A stretch of 64,000 bases of DNA from Dromiciops gliroides. Lineage: Eukaryota; Chordata; Mammalia; Microbiotheria; Microbiotheriidae. Below are positions 1-10,108 of this stretch, piece by piece (the stretch's first letter is position 1; every line of letters starts with the position of its first letter). A program made the translations under genes and the position numbers. The notes under the pieces were generated by a model, which was not told the DNA's origin, did not search any database, and worked only from the letters and a program-made list of their open reading frames with translations. Where the stretch lies: assembly GCF_019393635.1 (NCBI RefSeq), contig NC_057861.1:301527468-301591467 (forward strand). The letters are read 5' to 3'.

Positions 1-136
1 AAATTCTTAGTCACTCTCACTGCTGTCAGATACTGTCAACATCTTGGTGAGTAGTAATGATCAGGAGGAGGGTTGCATGAAAATAGATATTACATGCCAG
101 AATGGGAGTAATAAAACACCAACAATGATGCCAAGA

Positions 137-137
<1 letters not shown>

Positions 138-198
<61 letters not shown>
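138..198. repeat. (CT)n microsatellite
   Basis: An almost pure CT dinucleotide run of about 60 bases. The flanking 1-137 and 199-414 show no recognisable gene or repeat. Confidence 0.95.
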
Positions 199-200
<2 letters not shown>

Positions 201-414
201 CTATTGAAATGTAGTTTGCAGATATAATGTTTAATTTAGAATGGAATCAAAACCACAAACAGTCATAACTTTGAAATATGAAAATAAACTTATTCTGATT
301 TTCTTATAATCCTGTATTACTAACATGTCCAAAGATATTGAAATCTTTTGAGGCATTCATACTTATTATTATTAATATTTGTGTCTGGGCCTATGGTTTC
401 ATCATGTAGAAAAT

Positions 415-572
415 CCTTTTTTTTGGGGGGGGGGAGGCAGGGCAATGAAGGTCAAGTTACTTGCCCAGGGTCACACAGCTAGTAAATGTCAAGTCTTTGA
501 GGCTGGATTTGAACTCAGGTCCTCCTGAATCAAGGGCTGGTGCTTTATCCACTCTGCCACCTAGCTGCCCCC
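415..572 (-). repeat. Marsupial tRNA-derived SINE
   Basis: Poly-T/G start followed by the reverse complement of the SINE core and ending in the reverse complement of the GGGGCAGCTAGG head. It is bounded by the 8-bp duplication TAGAAAAT (407-414 and 573-580), so it is a complete insertion. Confidence 0.9.
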
Positions 573-673
573 TAGAAAATTCTTAGTAGGGAAAAGTTTA
601 CATTGCTCAAATGATGTAATTCATCTACATCTTATAGTCTTATAGTGTTTCCTGGGGTATTGAGAGTTAAGTG

Positions 674-1356
674 TGTAGGGATCAAATTTATTATGGGGAG
701 AGTTAATTGGGTGGCTTGCTGTAATATTGGGGTTCAGAAAATAATGAGAGATCTCTAGGTCCAAAGTTTCCTCCCTTCCAAACTGCCATTTTAGTTACTT
801 CTCCCAGGCTAATAAGAAAGGATATTAACAGCCTCTTTTCCACAAACAAACCAGGTTTTATTAATGGGAATAAAATTTACAACAAAGGTTAAGTTAATAA
901 AGCCAGGGAGAAAATGAATAAATTCCCTGGCTTTATCAAAGACTGACTCAAACCCCAAACTTGTCTCCTGCTCAGTTAGCTCAAAGAGCTGGCCTCAATT
1001 CCACTCACCACCTGGGGTCCATAGTTTCAATGGGAGTCAGCTGTGCAGTCCCTCTCCGGTAAGCTCCTCTGCTCACCAGAAGGAAAAAAGAGCTCCTCCC
1101 CATGAGCGTTCCCCTTTATACCTTTTTTTTTTCTCTCCCTCCCCCAAAGGGGAGGTCCTTCAAGCTAGATGGCTGAGAGTGGTCCCCTAGTGACATCAGT
1201 AGTATACTAACACGTGACTCAGGGCAGGCCAGATGTGGCCTATATCTAATCATCCCCAAGTAGATACTTAGTTTCTCATTCTCACCCAATTCAAACAATA
1301 CTAAATCAATCAGGTGGGGCCCCTGGGCATCTGCTAAATTCCATAATTTTATCACA
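674..1356 (-). mobile_element. Solo LTR of an endogenous retrovirus
   Basis: On the minus strand this 683-bp block starts TGTGATAAAA and ends CCCTACA, the TG...CA ends of an LTR. It carries a TATA box (TATAAAG, complement of 1114-1120) and downstream an AATAAA-type signal (complement around 857-863). A 4-bp duplication AGTG flanks it (670-673, 1357-1360). It sits inside an older MIR-like element: joining the two sides restores the MIR motif GTTAAGTGACTTGCC. No internal retroviral genes are attached. It is related to the LTR at 27994-28562. Confidence 0.8.
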
Positions 1357-1450
1357 AGTGACTTGCCCATTTGTTTCAGAGGTGAGACTCAAATCTACCT
1401 CTTCCTGACTACAAAGCTAGTCCTCTGATCCACTGTATCCTATCTCCCTT
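1357..1450 (-). repeat. MIR-type SINE, right half
   Basis: Old CORE-SINE sequence whose other part lies just left of the LTR (about 640-673). The reconstructed GTTAAGTGACTTGCC is the MIR core in reverse orientation. 1451-1830 shows only AT-rich sequence with weak L1 resemblance. Confidence 0.65.
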
Positions 1451-1830
1451 ATTTTGTTACTTCACTTGAAAATGAACTATGGGATATTATTGATTTAAGT
1501 AAATGACAAGTATTCGTATTTACCTGTAAAATATTGTATAAATTTCAGTGATAATCTCTAGAAGAATTTAGCACAGTTATTTTGAACTTCCAAATGTTTA
1601 TATAGTGGCAATGGAATGCAGATTCCAGAGGTCAGACCAAACAGGGCCTAATCCAACTGATCTGAGAGCAAGAGAGGAATAGGAGTTATGCCCCAGCAAA
1701 AAGTCACAATCTAAGAACTGAGACTGCAGAGATGAGTAAAAAGAAGAAAACTTTTTTAAATATTGAGAAATTCTGTGGGTTAAGACAAGCCCAAGGGGAT
1801 TAACCCCCAAAAAGAGAATTATCTCCACAA

Positions 1831-2160
1831 CCATTCCTAAGGATTCAAAAAAAGTCTTGGAAAAATTAAGAGATTTTAAAAAATAGAAATTAGAGTGCTA
1901 CTGGGAAATAAATTAGATGTTAACAATCATTTATTAAATACTTATTGTATGCTTGGCACCATGCTAAATGCTGAGAATAAAAATGCAAGAACAAAGAAAA
2001 ATAATTCCAGCCTTCAAGGAGCTTGCATTTTAATAATAGAAGACAATAAATATATAAAAGGAAGCTGAAAGGGCGGGGAGTGAATAGTCATGTGAGGGGG
2101 TGGTAGGGAAAGTAAAGAGAATTAGGAATGGATCCTGGAAAAGAATAAAGATATGGCTGG
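1831..2160 (+). repeat. L2-like LINE tail fragment; donor of an inverted copy
   Basis: From about 1924 the sequence reads as the marsupial L2-like tail (ATTTATTAAATACTTATTGT, then GCACCATGCTAAATGCTGAG, then a CAAGGAGCTTGC block), and L2-like sequence appears to continue past 2028. Positions 1831-2028 reappear in inverted orientation at 5196-5545 with only 4 differences in 198 bases. Because the repeat continues here but stops abruptly at the other site, this looks like the source copy. Confidence 0.75.
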
Positions 2161-2230
2161 TCTGGATATTTTTCTTAAAATGGAGGTTCTAGGAGAAACC
2201 AGCCAATCAGAGGAAGAGCATAAAGAAACT

Positions 2231-2458
2231 TAGGGCCATTAGGTGGCTCAGTGGATAGAGCACCTGCCCTGGAGTCAGGAGCACCTGAGTTCAAATCTGG
2301 CTTCAGACTCTTAATAGCTGTGTGACCCTGGGCAAGTCGCTTAACCTGTCTCAGTCCCTCATCTGTAAAATGAGGAGGAAATGACAAACTGCTCTAGTAT
2401 CTCTGCCAGGAAAGCCCAAAAGGGGCAACTGATGCAACTGATGCAACTGACAGGGTGC
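2231..2458 (+). repeat. RTE-tailed CORE-SINE (MAR1-like)
   Basis: Begins with a SINE-like head (GGCTCAGTGGATAGAGCACC) and core. It continues with CTCATCTGTAAAATGAGG and then a tail related to the RTE-type ending AAATGACAAACTGCTC...CCAGGAAAGCCC rather than a simple poly-A. The mirror-image copy is at 59075-59310. Confidence 0.7.
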
Positions 2459-2469
2459 AACAATAACGT

Positions 2470-3232
2470 AAAGAAATTTAGAATAGAAAGTAGAAAATCT
2501 TACCTAACTATTAGGTTTTCTATAAATAGAATAAACAGAATACAATAATTTTATTAGATAACAAGAAATATCAGAACAAAGTTAAAAAAGAATCAGAATA
2601 TGTAAGATGTCTATAATAATAAAAAAATCAATAAAAAAAGTCAAGGAGATATAATCTGAGGATCAGTGGACTTTCTGAAAACCATAAATAAACATAAACC
2701 CTGGATACCATTTTTTAACAATCACAAAAAAACCTGGCCAGATCCCTTAGGAGTAGGTAACAAAGTACAAATAGACAAAATCCACTAGTAACCCCCTGAC
2801 AGAAACTCCAAATGAAAAAACTCCTAGGAATGTAATAGTCTAAATGAAGAACTTTCAGGTAAAATAAATATATATTTCAAGGATTCAGAAAGACTTCACT
2901 TACCAAGGAATCAGTCAGCTTCACAGAAAGACTATTCTACAAGTACTTTAAATAAGAGAAAATCTTGGAGCACAATATTCCAAAATGCAAAACAAAAAGG
3001 CTTACAGATAAGAATACAAATCTGAATATAATCCCCCAGGGAAATGTAGAATATGAAACTTTCATTATTTTTTTTTAAGTAAATTCATTTAGAAATTGGA
3101 AGGAGTTAACTGATAATAAAGATAACAATAGTAATAATAATAGGAAAAGAAAAAGATCTTTTTACAATTACACTGTCATCAATGGTTGTAGATAGACTAA
3201 AGAGAAACATAGGGCCTAGAGATGGTTTTGTT
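2470..3232 (+). mobile_element. Degenerate L1/HAL1 ORF1-region remnant
   Basis: AT-rich decayed LINE sequence. Around 2660-2690 it encodes a recognisable trace of the ORF1p motif (I-S-G-L-S-E-N-H), followed by sequence resembling the ORF1 C-terminus and downstream region of the other L1/HAL1 copies. Many stops and indels. It probably continues at 4335-4810 beyond the composite insertion. Confidence 0.55.
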
Positions 3233-3246
3233 AAAGTGGAGGGGGA

Positions 3247-3397
3247 GGGGCAGCTAGGTAGCTCAGTGGATAAAGCACTGGCCCTGGATTCAGGAGGACC
3301 TGAGTTCAAATCCGGCCTAAGGCACTTGACACTCACTAGCTGTGTGATCTTGGGCAAGTCACTTAACCCTCACTGCAACCCCCCCCCCCCTAAAAAA
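3247..3397 (+). repeat. Marsupial tRNA-derived SINE
   Basis: Full-length head-to-tail copy with the GTGTGATCTTGGGCAAGTCA core, ending in C-rich then A-rich sequence. It forms the 5' end of the composite insertion. Confidence 0.9.
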
Positions 3398-3404
3398 AGT
3401 GTTA

Positions 3405-3547
3405 GGGGCAGCTAGGTGGCACAGTGGATAGAGTACCGGCCCTGGAGTCAGGAGGAGCTGAGTTCAAATCCAGCCTCAGACACTTAACACTTACTAGCTG
3501 TGTGATCCAGGGCAAGTCACTTAACCCCAATTGCCTCACCAAAAAAA
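3405..3547 (+). repeat. Marsupial tRNA-derived SINE
   Basis: Second full-length SINE in the same orientation, only 7 bp after the first, ending in a short A-run. It lies within the composite insertion. Confidence 0.9.
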
Positions 3548-4416
3548 CTGGACTCTGGTTGTCTCTGGACTCTTTAATTCTTTAGCCGCTGAACTGTTGG
3601 ATTTTCACTAATTCTTAGCATAGCATTGTCAATGATCAAATTAAACAGTGAGAGTTCTTCAAAATATAACTCATACTCGAACTTTATATATATACATATA
3701 TATCATATTACATTTCCCCCTTTATATAATACAGAGTTGAAGCAGTTAAATAATCTATAACACTTCTTACTACCATGTGTCTGGATCAAGGTGAAATTTA
3801 GTAATGTGTCCATGATGACACCTGAAAATGTTATGGAAAGGTTACCATCCCACATCTCATGGCTCCGAGATATCCAGTAATTGTGCTAGGCCACAGGTGG
3901 ATGGATTCTGACCATGTCATCAGACTGAGTGAAAGAAAAAGAAAATAAGTTAAGTTAAACCAGGTGCATGTGTTGGAGCTTCCATGACACCAGGCTATTT
4001 TCAGAGGGAGAGAGGAAGAAACTGGATTATGTCCAGAAATTGTGGTCTACATAGTCACCATCATAAGCAAACTATGGACTACCTGAATGTATTTGGCTGT
4101 TTTCTCAGCCTCCACCGGGGCATTTTATGTCTCTCCTCCTGTTATACATATATTCTCTCCAGGGCCTGCATTGTGGAGTTGAACCATCTCCATCAAGCTC
4201 ATTGTAAGAACAATTAGTCTCTGAAATGATAAGTTTCCATAATTTATAAATCTTATATTAATTGCACCAAAGACAATATGATGGTAAAAATGTGTGTTAT
4301 GCTGCATAACTAAAAAAAAAAAAGTGGAGGGGGAAAGGTAATTAACTAGAAAAGAAAGGGAAATAGCATACTATTTCTCATGATTGGCGTGCATAGGATG
4401 AATAAAGAAACATAGA

Positions 4417-4565
4417 GAGGCAGCTAGATGGTACAGTGGATAAAGCACTGGCCCTGGAGTCAGGAGGACATGAGTTCAAATCTGGCCTCAGACACTTGAC
4501 ACTTACTAGCTGTGTGACCTTCGGCAAGTCACTTAACCCTCATTGCCCTGAAAAAAAACAAAACA
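4417..4565 (+). repeat. Marsupial tRNA-derived SINE
   Basis: Complete copy with A-rich tail, flanked by the duplication AAACATAGA (4408-4416, 4566-4574). Confidence 0.92.
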
Positions 4566-4810
4566 AAACATAGAAAATGAGGTACAGGGAGAGAAAGCAT
4601 TCATTTCATGGACCTCAGTCTCATTTGAATTAAGCAAAGAAGGGTTTAATACACAAAAAGAATTTGGCAAAGAATCATACTACATTCAACAAGGAAATAA
4701 GCAGAGAAAGGGAGAAAATAAAAGAGGAAATATTAAGGGGGAGATAATTCAGGACAACAAAAGACATAGCACATAAACATTCCAAAGCAAGAATCAGGGC
4801 TAGACCAGTT

Positions 4811-5007
4811 CCCAACGTAATCATCCCCCAATAGATAAATGGTCAAATGATATGAGCACATTATTCTCAAAAGAAGAATTATAACCTATTAGAAATCACA
4901 TAAAATGATCCAAATCACTAACAATAAGAGAAATGCAAATCAACACAATCCTGAAGTTTTTTTTACCTCATACCCTGCAAACTGACAAAGATTGCAAAAG
5001 ATGAAAA
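4811..5007 (+). mobile_element. L1 ORF2 C-terminal region, left part
   Basis: Decayed L1 sequence matching the antisense copies at 16.2-16.4 and 23.0-23.2 kb (the AAATCACTAACAATAAGAGA / AATGCAAATCAACAC block). The same element resumes at 5798 after an inserted fragment. Confidence 0.7.
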
Positions 5008-5195
5008 TAGTTAATATGGGGGGGGGTGAGCCAAGATGGTGGAGGAAAGACATTAAACACACAGAGCTCCTGACACAATTACCCCCAAAACAGCAATAAA
5101 AGAACCCCTGGAGCAGCAAAACCAACAAAAAGATGAGCTGATATGGGCTAAAAGAAGAGTTCAACCCCATGATCATGCTGGCACAGACCTCAGGC

Positions 5196-5545
5196 ATGCA
5201 AGCTCCTTGAGGACTGGAATTATTTTTCTTTGTTCTTGCATTTTTATTCTCAGCATTTAGCATGGTGCCAAGCATACAGTAAGTATTTAATAAATGATTG
5301 TTGACATCTAATTTATTTCCCAGTAGCACTCTAATTTCTATTTTTTAAAATCTCTTAATTTGGGGGCAGCTAGGTGGTGCAATGGATAAAGCACTTGCTT
5401 TGGATCCAGGAGGACCTGAGTTCAAATCTGGCCTCAGATAGTTGACACTTAACTAGCTGTGTGACCCAAGTCACTTAACCCTCATTGCCCTGGGGAAAAA
5501 AATCTCTTAATTTTTCCAAGACTTTTTTTGAATCCTTAGGAATGG
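5196..5545 (-). repeat. Inverted copy of 1831-2028
   Basis: Removing the SINE and its duplicated site (5362-5513) leaves 198 bases that are the reverse complement of 1831-2028 with 4 mismatches and no gaps (98%). Both ends are abrupt junctions with L1 sequence. The SINE is absent from the donor, so it came later. Confidence 0.9.
5362..5499 (+). repeat. Marsupial tRNA-derived SINE
   Basis: Complete SINE with A-tail, flanked by a perfect 14-bp duplication AAATCTCTTAATTT (5348-5361, 5500-5513). Confidence 0.93.
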
Positions 5546-5797
5546 CTGGTCTCTGGCCATGCAGGTGCTCAAAAGGGACTTTGAAGAGAAAGTAGGAGAG
5601 ATAGAAGGAAGGTTTAGAGAGACGGAGGAAAGAATGGAAAGAGAAATCAGAGTGATGCAGAAGAGTCATGAGAAAAAAGTCAACAGCTTGAAAAGCCAGA
5701 TGGAAAATGAGATACTAAAGCTCTCTGAAGAAAATAATTGCCTAAGAATTAGGATAGAACAAATGGAATCTAGTGACTTTATGAGATTAGTTAATAT

Positions 5798-6370
5798 TGG
5801 ATGGGATATGGGAAGATAAGCATATTAGAGAATTGTTGGTGAAGGTGCTAATTGATATAATAATTTTTGGAAAGAAATTTGGGATTATACAAATAAGGTG
5901 ACAAAAATTTCCATACCATCCAACTTCCATTATTTGGACCATACTCCAAGGAGGCCAGTGATAAGAAGAAAGTCCTCATACAATTAAAAAAATTTATAGC
6001 AGCACTTTTTATAATAACAAAGATTAGGAAACAAAGTAGATGCCCATAGGTTGGGGAATGGCTAAACAAATTATGGTAAAAGAATGTAATGGAATATAAC
6101 TTTACTGTAAGAATGAACTGATGTAGAGTGAATCAGAGATCATAAAACAATATAAACAATGACTACAGTCATGCAAATGGAAAGCACAACCACCCACAAA
6201 CACAAAGAAGTAAATGTTGCAAAATTATAAGAACAAGCATGGCTGCAAAGAAAAGATATGAGCACATCTACCCTTTGCAGAGGTGAGTGGTGCACAGATA
6301 TTATACAATGAACATACTTTAGACTTTTTTTATGTATTCATCAGTTATTCTATGTTTTTTTTTAAAATTG
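5798..6370 (+). mobile_element. L1 ORF2 C-terminus and 3'UTR, right part
   Basis: Continues the element seen at 4811-5007: AGAATTGTTGGTGAAGGTGC, then TTTATAGCAGCACTTTTTAT, GGTTGGGGAATGGCTAAACA and the 3' noncoding region, ending in T/A-rich sequence. These blocks match the minus-strand L1 copies at 15.5-16.4 and 22.6-23.0 kb. No open frame of useful length remains. Confidence 0.75.
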
Positions 6371-6379
6371 TACTTTAAA

Positions 6380-6765
6380 AATACTATTTGTTGTGTAAGA
6401 TGACTCTCTGGGATAGTATGGGAAGGGATATTGATGAAACTAAGACAATACAAAAAGCAAAAGACATCAGTAAAAACTTATTTAGAAATAAATTTACTAC
6501 AGAATGTATAAAATATTTCAGACTCTGACCATGAGTACAAGCCCAAGATCAATACAAACTCATATCAATACAAATACACTCTACAGAAATAAAGACAAAC
6601 CTAAATACTAGGAAAAATATTAATTGTTCATGGTCAGGCCATTCCAATATAATCAAATGCCAATATTATTAAATTTAATGTATTTATTCAATGTCATATT
6701 ACCAGAGGATTATTTTATAAAGTAAGAAAAAAATGAAGTTCATTTGGAAGAATAAGAGTTTAAGA
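6380..6765 (+). mobile_element. L1 ORF2 internal fragment
   Basis: Sequence around 6600-6760 (ATTAATTGTTCATGGTCAGG ... AAGTTCATTTGGAAGAATAA) matches, on the opposite strand, the ORF2 stretch near 19.75-19.86 and 23.86-23.97 kb. Decayed. Confidence 0.6.
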
Positions 6766-6929
6766 TTGACAAAGATGACAAAAAGGAAGGTTATAATTGT
6801 TAGACTGGTTATGGAAAAAAGATCCACTAATGAACCGTTAGTAGAGCTATTTGGAAACATGCCCTCCACATTAATTAAATTTTGCATACCTTTTGGTAAC
6901 ACTTTTTCCTACCTGAAAACACTGCTACT

Positions 6930-8020
6930 TTTTTTTGGATAATAAATATTTTTATTTAAAGTTTTGAGCTCCAAATTCTATCCCTCCTTCCTTCCCTTTT
7001 CTCCCCACTCCCTGAGGTAGTTTCAAGCAATCAGATATAGGTTATATGTGTGCAATTACATAAAACATTACCATATTAGTCATTTTGTACAAGAAAATTC
7101 AAATAAAAGAAAAAAAGAAAGAAAGTGAAAAATAGCATGCTTCAGTTTGTGTTCAATTAATATCATTTCTTTCTCTGAAGATGGATAGTATGCATCATTA
7201 TTAGTCTATAAGGGTCTAAAATTCTAGCTAGTCTTTCTAAAATATCTAATGAGTGGTTGGCAATAAATTATAAGCTTTAGCAAGAGTTTAGACATTTAAG
7301 CATTTATTAAGGAGAATAAGAATTTGGTGAAGAGAAAGAGAAAGGCCTAGATTTATTTATCTATTAAAGGGAGAGCACATTTCTAGCTCCACTCTCCACC
7401 AGCATCCTGAGGAAAAAGAGAGTGCCAGCCTCACCCCCTTTTCTTCCCACAAGCAAACATCACTTCCTGACGCCAAAGCAAAGCTGCATGGCCTTGCCCT
7501 CAGAGGCCTTCTTCTCATTGTGGAGCTTTCCTACAGTAAGACTCCAGTAGGTGGCATCATTCCAATCATTACAAGTCCTTTCGGATTGTCTTGGATCATT
7601 GTATTGCTGAATGTATAGTTAAGTCATTCACAGTTCTCTATCACACAATATTGCTGTCACTGTGCACAAAATTATTCTGGTTCTGCTCACTTCACTATAC
7701 ATCAGTTCATATAAGTCTTTCCAGGCCTTTCTGAAATCATCCTGCATGTCATTTCTTATAGCACAACAATATTCCATTACAATCCTATACCACAGCTTGT
7801 TTAGCCATTCCCCAATTGATTCAGGGCATCCCTTTTATTTATAATTCTTAGCCACCACAAAAAGAGCTGCTATAAATATTTTTGTACAAATAGGTCTTTT
7901 TCTCTTTTTTGGATGTCTTTGGCATATAAACCTAGTAGTGGTATTACTGGATCAAAGGGTATGCACAGTTTTATATCCCTTTATAGCCCTGGGCATAGTT
8001 GAGCTGCTACTACTAGGTCT
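6930..8020 (-). mobile_element. L1 3' end, split by an LTR
   Basis: Reverse-strand L1 3'UTR and ORF2 C-terminus. It has the same order of blocks as 15455-16140: AT-rich tail, TCCTTCCTTCCC, CAATCAGATATAGGTTATAT, TCTTGGATCATTGTATTGCT, CCAATTGATTCAGGGCATCC. Interrupted by the LTR at 7209-7573. Confidence 0.8.
7209..7573 (-). mobile_element. Solo LTR, second family
   Basis: On the minus strand it begins TGTAATGATTGG and ends near GACCCTTA. It matches the LTR at 12967-13388 through most of its length. The flanks AGTCTA and AGTCCT (7203-7208, 7574-7579) look like a mutated 6-bp duplication. The uninterrupted L1 copy near 15.73 kb shows the empty-site sequence. Confidence 0.75.
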
Positions 8021-8057
8021 ATATCTTAAAGAGGTCAAAGAAACAGGAAAAGGACCC

Positions 8058-8290
8058 ATATGTAAAAACCCTAGAGGCAACTAGTCTTGGATTTGGAGTC
8101 TGGAAGACCCAAATATAGATCTAGGCTCAGATACTAGTTGTGGAACCCAGGCAAGTCACTTAATCTGTGTCTGCCTTATTTTCTTCTTTAAAATGAGAAT
8201 AGTAATAATACATACATACCAGGATTGTTGTGAAAAAAAAGTGATAGTATTTGAAAAGTGCTTAGCATGTAGTAGGTAAATGCTTGTTAT
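8058..8290 (+). repeat. MIR-type SINE
   Basis: CORE-SINE with CAGGCAAGTCACTTAATCTG, followed by TTCTTTAAAATGAGAATAGT and GATTGTTGTGA blocks typical of MIR/THER1. Confidence 0.75.
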
Positions 8291-8449
8291 TTTATTTATT
8301 TATTTATTTATTTTCAGAGCAGTGAGGGTTAAGTGACTTGCCCAGGGTCACACAGCTAGTAAGTGTCAAGTGTCTGAGGCTGGATTTGAACTCAGGTCCT
8401 CCTGAATCCAGGGCTGATGCTTTATCCACTATGCTACCTAGCTGCCTCC
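8291..8449 (-). repeat. Marsupial tRNA-derived SINE
   Basis: Reverse-orientation full copy preceded by an ATTT-rich stretch that is its modified tail. Confidence 0.88.
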
Positions 8450-8479
8450 TATTTTTGAAATACATACAAAACTATACAT

Positions 8480-9110
8480 TATAGCTTTTTTGTGGTGCCA
8501 AATAACTAGGAACGAAAAGTGTGTTTATCAATACAAGAATGACTAAACAAATTAGGTATATAAATGTTATACAATACTACTGTGTTATAAGACTTGATAA
8601 AGGAGATAATTTCAGAGAAACATAGGAAGATTTGTATGTACTAATGCAGAAAGTGAACAGAACAAGAATAATTTATATAAAAACAACATTGGAAAGACAA
8701 ACAACTTGGAAAAAAACACATATAAATGTAATGACCAGCCATGATTTCAGAGGACTCATGATGAAACATTCTACTAACAGAGAGATGGTAGACTCTGGGT
8801 GCAGATTGAAGCATACATTTTTGGATATGGACAATACAGGAATTTGATTTGCTTGACTATGTGTATTGATTTAAAGGGTTTTGTTTTTCTTTTTCAATGT
8901 TGAGGGTAGGTGAGAGGGAGTGAAGGGGAATTTTTATTATTTGAAAAAACAAAATAAACAGTTAAAAAAAAAACCCAAACAGAACAAAGAAGAAACAATA
9001 AAAAAGAAATAGGTTGTTTCAGAAAAACCTAGGAAGACTTGTAGGAATTAATATGGAGTTAAGTGAGGAAAAGTGAGAGAACAATTTATCCAATAATAGC
9101 ATCATTGTAA
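8480..9110 (+). mobile_element. Old L1 3'-end fragments
   Basis: Decayed L1 3'UTR: TGCAGAAAGTGAACAGAACA, then AGACTCTGGGTGCAGATTGA, GGGAGTGAAGGGGA and an A-rich tail near 8985. A second short piece of the same region (CCTAGGAAGACTTGTAGGAA) occupies 9000-9110. Confidence 0.6.
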
Positions 9111-9129
9111 TAGTATTTTTTGTTTTGTC

Positions 9130-9300
9130 CAATTGCATGTAAGAGGTTTGAACTAGATGACATTGCAGTTCCCTTCCATCACTAAATTTATGGTCTGGTG
9201 ATTTTCTGGCTTCTCAGCCTCAGTGTCCTCATCTGTAAAAGGGGAGTGTTGGGCTAGATAATCTTTAGTACTCCTCACATCTATGACCTTATGATTCATT
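9130..9300 (+). repeat. MIR-type SINE tail
   Basis: Contains CCTCAGTGTCCTCATCTGTA, AAAGGGGAGTGTTGGGCTAG and a preceding similar block, the 3' half of MIR. Confidence 0.65.
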
Positions 9301-9936
9301 AAGTAGGCATTTGAAGATAAAAGCAAAATACAGTGATATCCAAATTTAGAATGGAAAGTATCATCTAAATACTTATTCTATCCATTGTACATATGCCTGC
9401 TCTGGCACTTTGAGAGTTTTATATTTGTTCCAACTTTTGATTTACATTTCAAGATGCTTATTACATGGTGTTACAGCATTTGTAATCAGTGCCAATTGTG
9501 CTTTAGAGGACCATATGTATTTCCAATTGTCATATGCTTGCTCTTCCTCCAGTTTGGGGAAGAACATCTTAATACCCAGCAGTGTGCCTCTACATGAGGA
9601 GACTAAATGTATTGTCAAGCTCAGTTCCACTGAAACACCAGATCACCTACTTTCTTTCTACCCATCCCCCCTGCCCAGTGTCTGAACAGCTGTTGGTTGT
9701 TCACTTTTTCTAATTCTGTATTTTTCTTTTGCCCAGGATCTCTCATGAAAATAAAGAGGAAAGGGATTGGGGAACATTAATGAGAGGTTATATTTAAGGT
9801 GAGTGTCATGGAAGAGAGGAAAAGAAGAGTGTGAAATAAACAACAATAGAGCCTGCAAAGTGTTTTGAGATTCCAGCTATGAATTGGGTGGTGGTTGTAA
9901 ATTTCTATCAACATAAGTAAGGAATGCCTGTGTTGA
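9301..9936. other. Unrecognised noncoding stretch
   Basis: No repeat family, splice-flanked exon or convincing ORF recognised. Short overlapping frames on both strands lack any familiar protein motif. Confidence 0.6.
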
Positions 9937-9949
9937 AACATTTAAATTG

Positions 9950-10095
9950 GGGCAGCTAGATGGCGCAGTGGTTAAAGCGCTGGCACTGGATTCAGAAGTA
10001 CCTGAGTTCAAATCTAGCCTCAGACACTTGACACTTACTAGCTGTGTGACCCTGGGCAAGTCACTTAACCCCCATTGCCCTACAAAAAAAAAAGG
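9950..10095 (+). repeat. Marsupial tRNA-derived SINE
   Basis: Complete copy flanked by the 13-bp duplication AACATTTAAATTG (9937-9949, 10096-10108). Confidence 0.93.
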
Positions 10096-10108
10096 AACAT
10101 TTAAATTG

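Larger units (their letters stand above)
3247..4320 (+). mobile_element. Composite retroposed insertion (two SINEs plus unknown sequence, poly-A)
   Basis: A 1,074-bp block lies between two perfect 14-bp copies of AAAGTGGAGGGGGA (3233-3246 and 4321-4334). It starts exactly at the 5' head of a SINE (3247-3397). A second SINE (3405-3547) follows, then about 760 bp of sequence I do not recognise (3548-4308), and it ends in a 12-A tail. Precise SINE start, terminal poly-A and target-site duplication are hallmarks of L1-type retroposition of one long RNA or cDNA. The unknown part has no convincing long ORF and no AATAAA close to the tail. Alternatives are given in the findings. Confidence 0.65.
5018..5787 (+). 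mobile_element. L1 5' fragment inserted without a 3' end
   Basis: Starts with the L1 5' head (G-run, GAGCCAAGATGGTGGAGGAA). It runs 178 bp of 5'UTR, then contains the inverted segment 5196-5545, then resumes in ORF1. The ORF1 piece encodes a coiled-coil stretch (REIRVMQKSHEKKV, SEENNCLRIRIEQM) and stops at 5787 with no poly-A. A perfect 10-bp duplication TAGTTAATAT flanks it (5008-5017, 5788-5797). The surrounding older L1 reads through continuously if the block and one duplicate are removed. Confidence 0.75.

Noticed and set aside
3247..3403. First SINE as a stand-alone insertion with its own duplication AAAGTG
   Set aside because: Only about 6 bases match after its tail, whereas 14 bases match perfectly after the far poly-A at 4320. 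The composite explanation is better, though not proven.
3182..3415. Open frames such as QLDGAVDRAPALDSG... recurring on both strands at many places
   Set aside because: They are translations of the SINE (same peptide wherever the SINE occurs), not genes.
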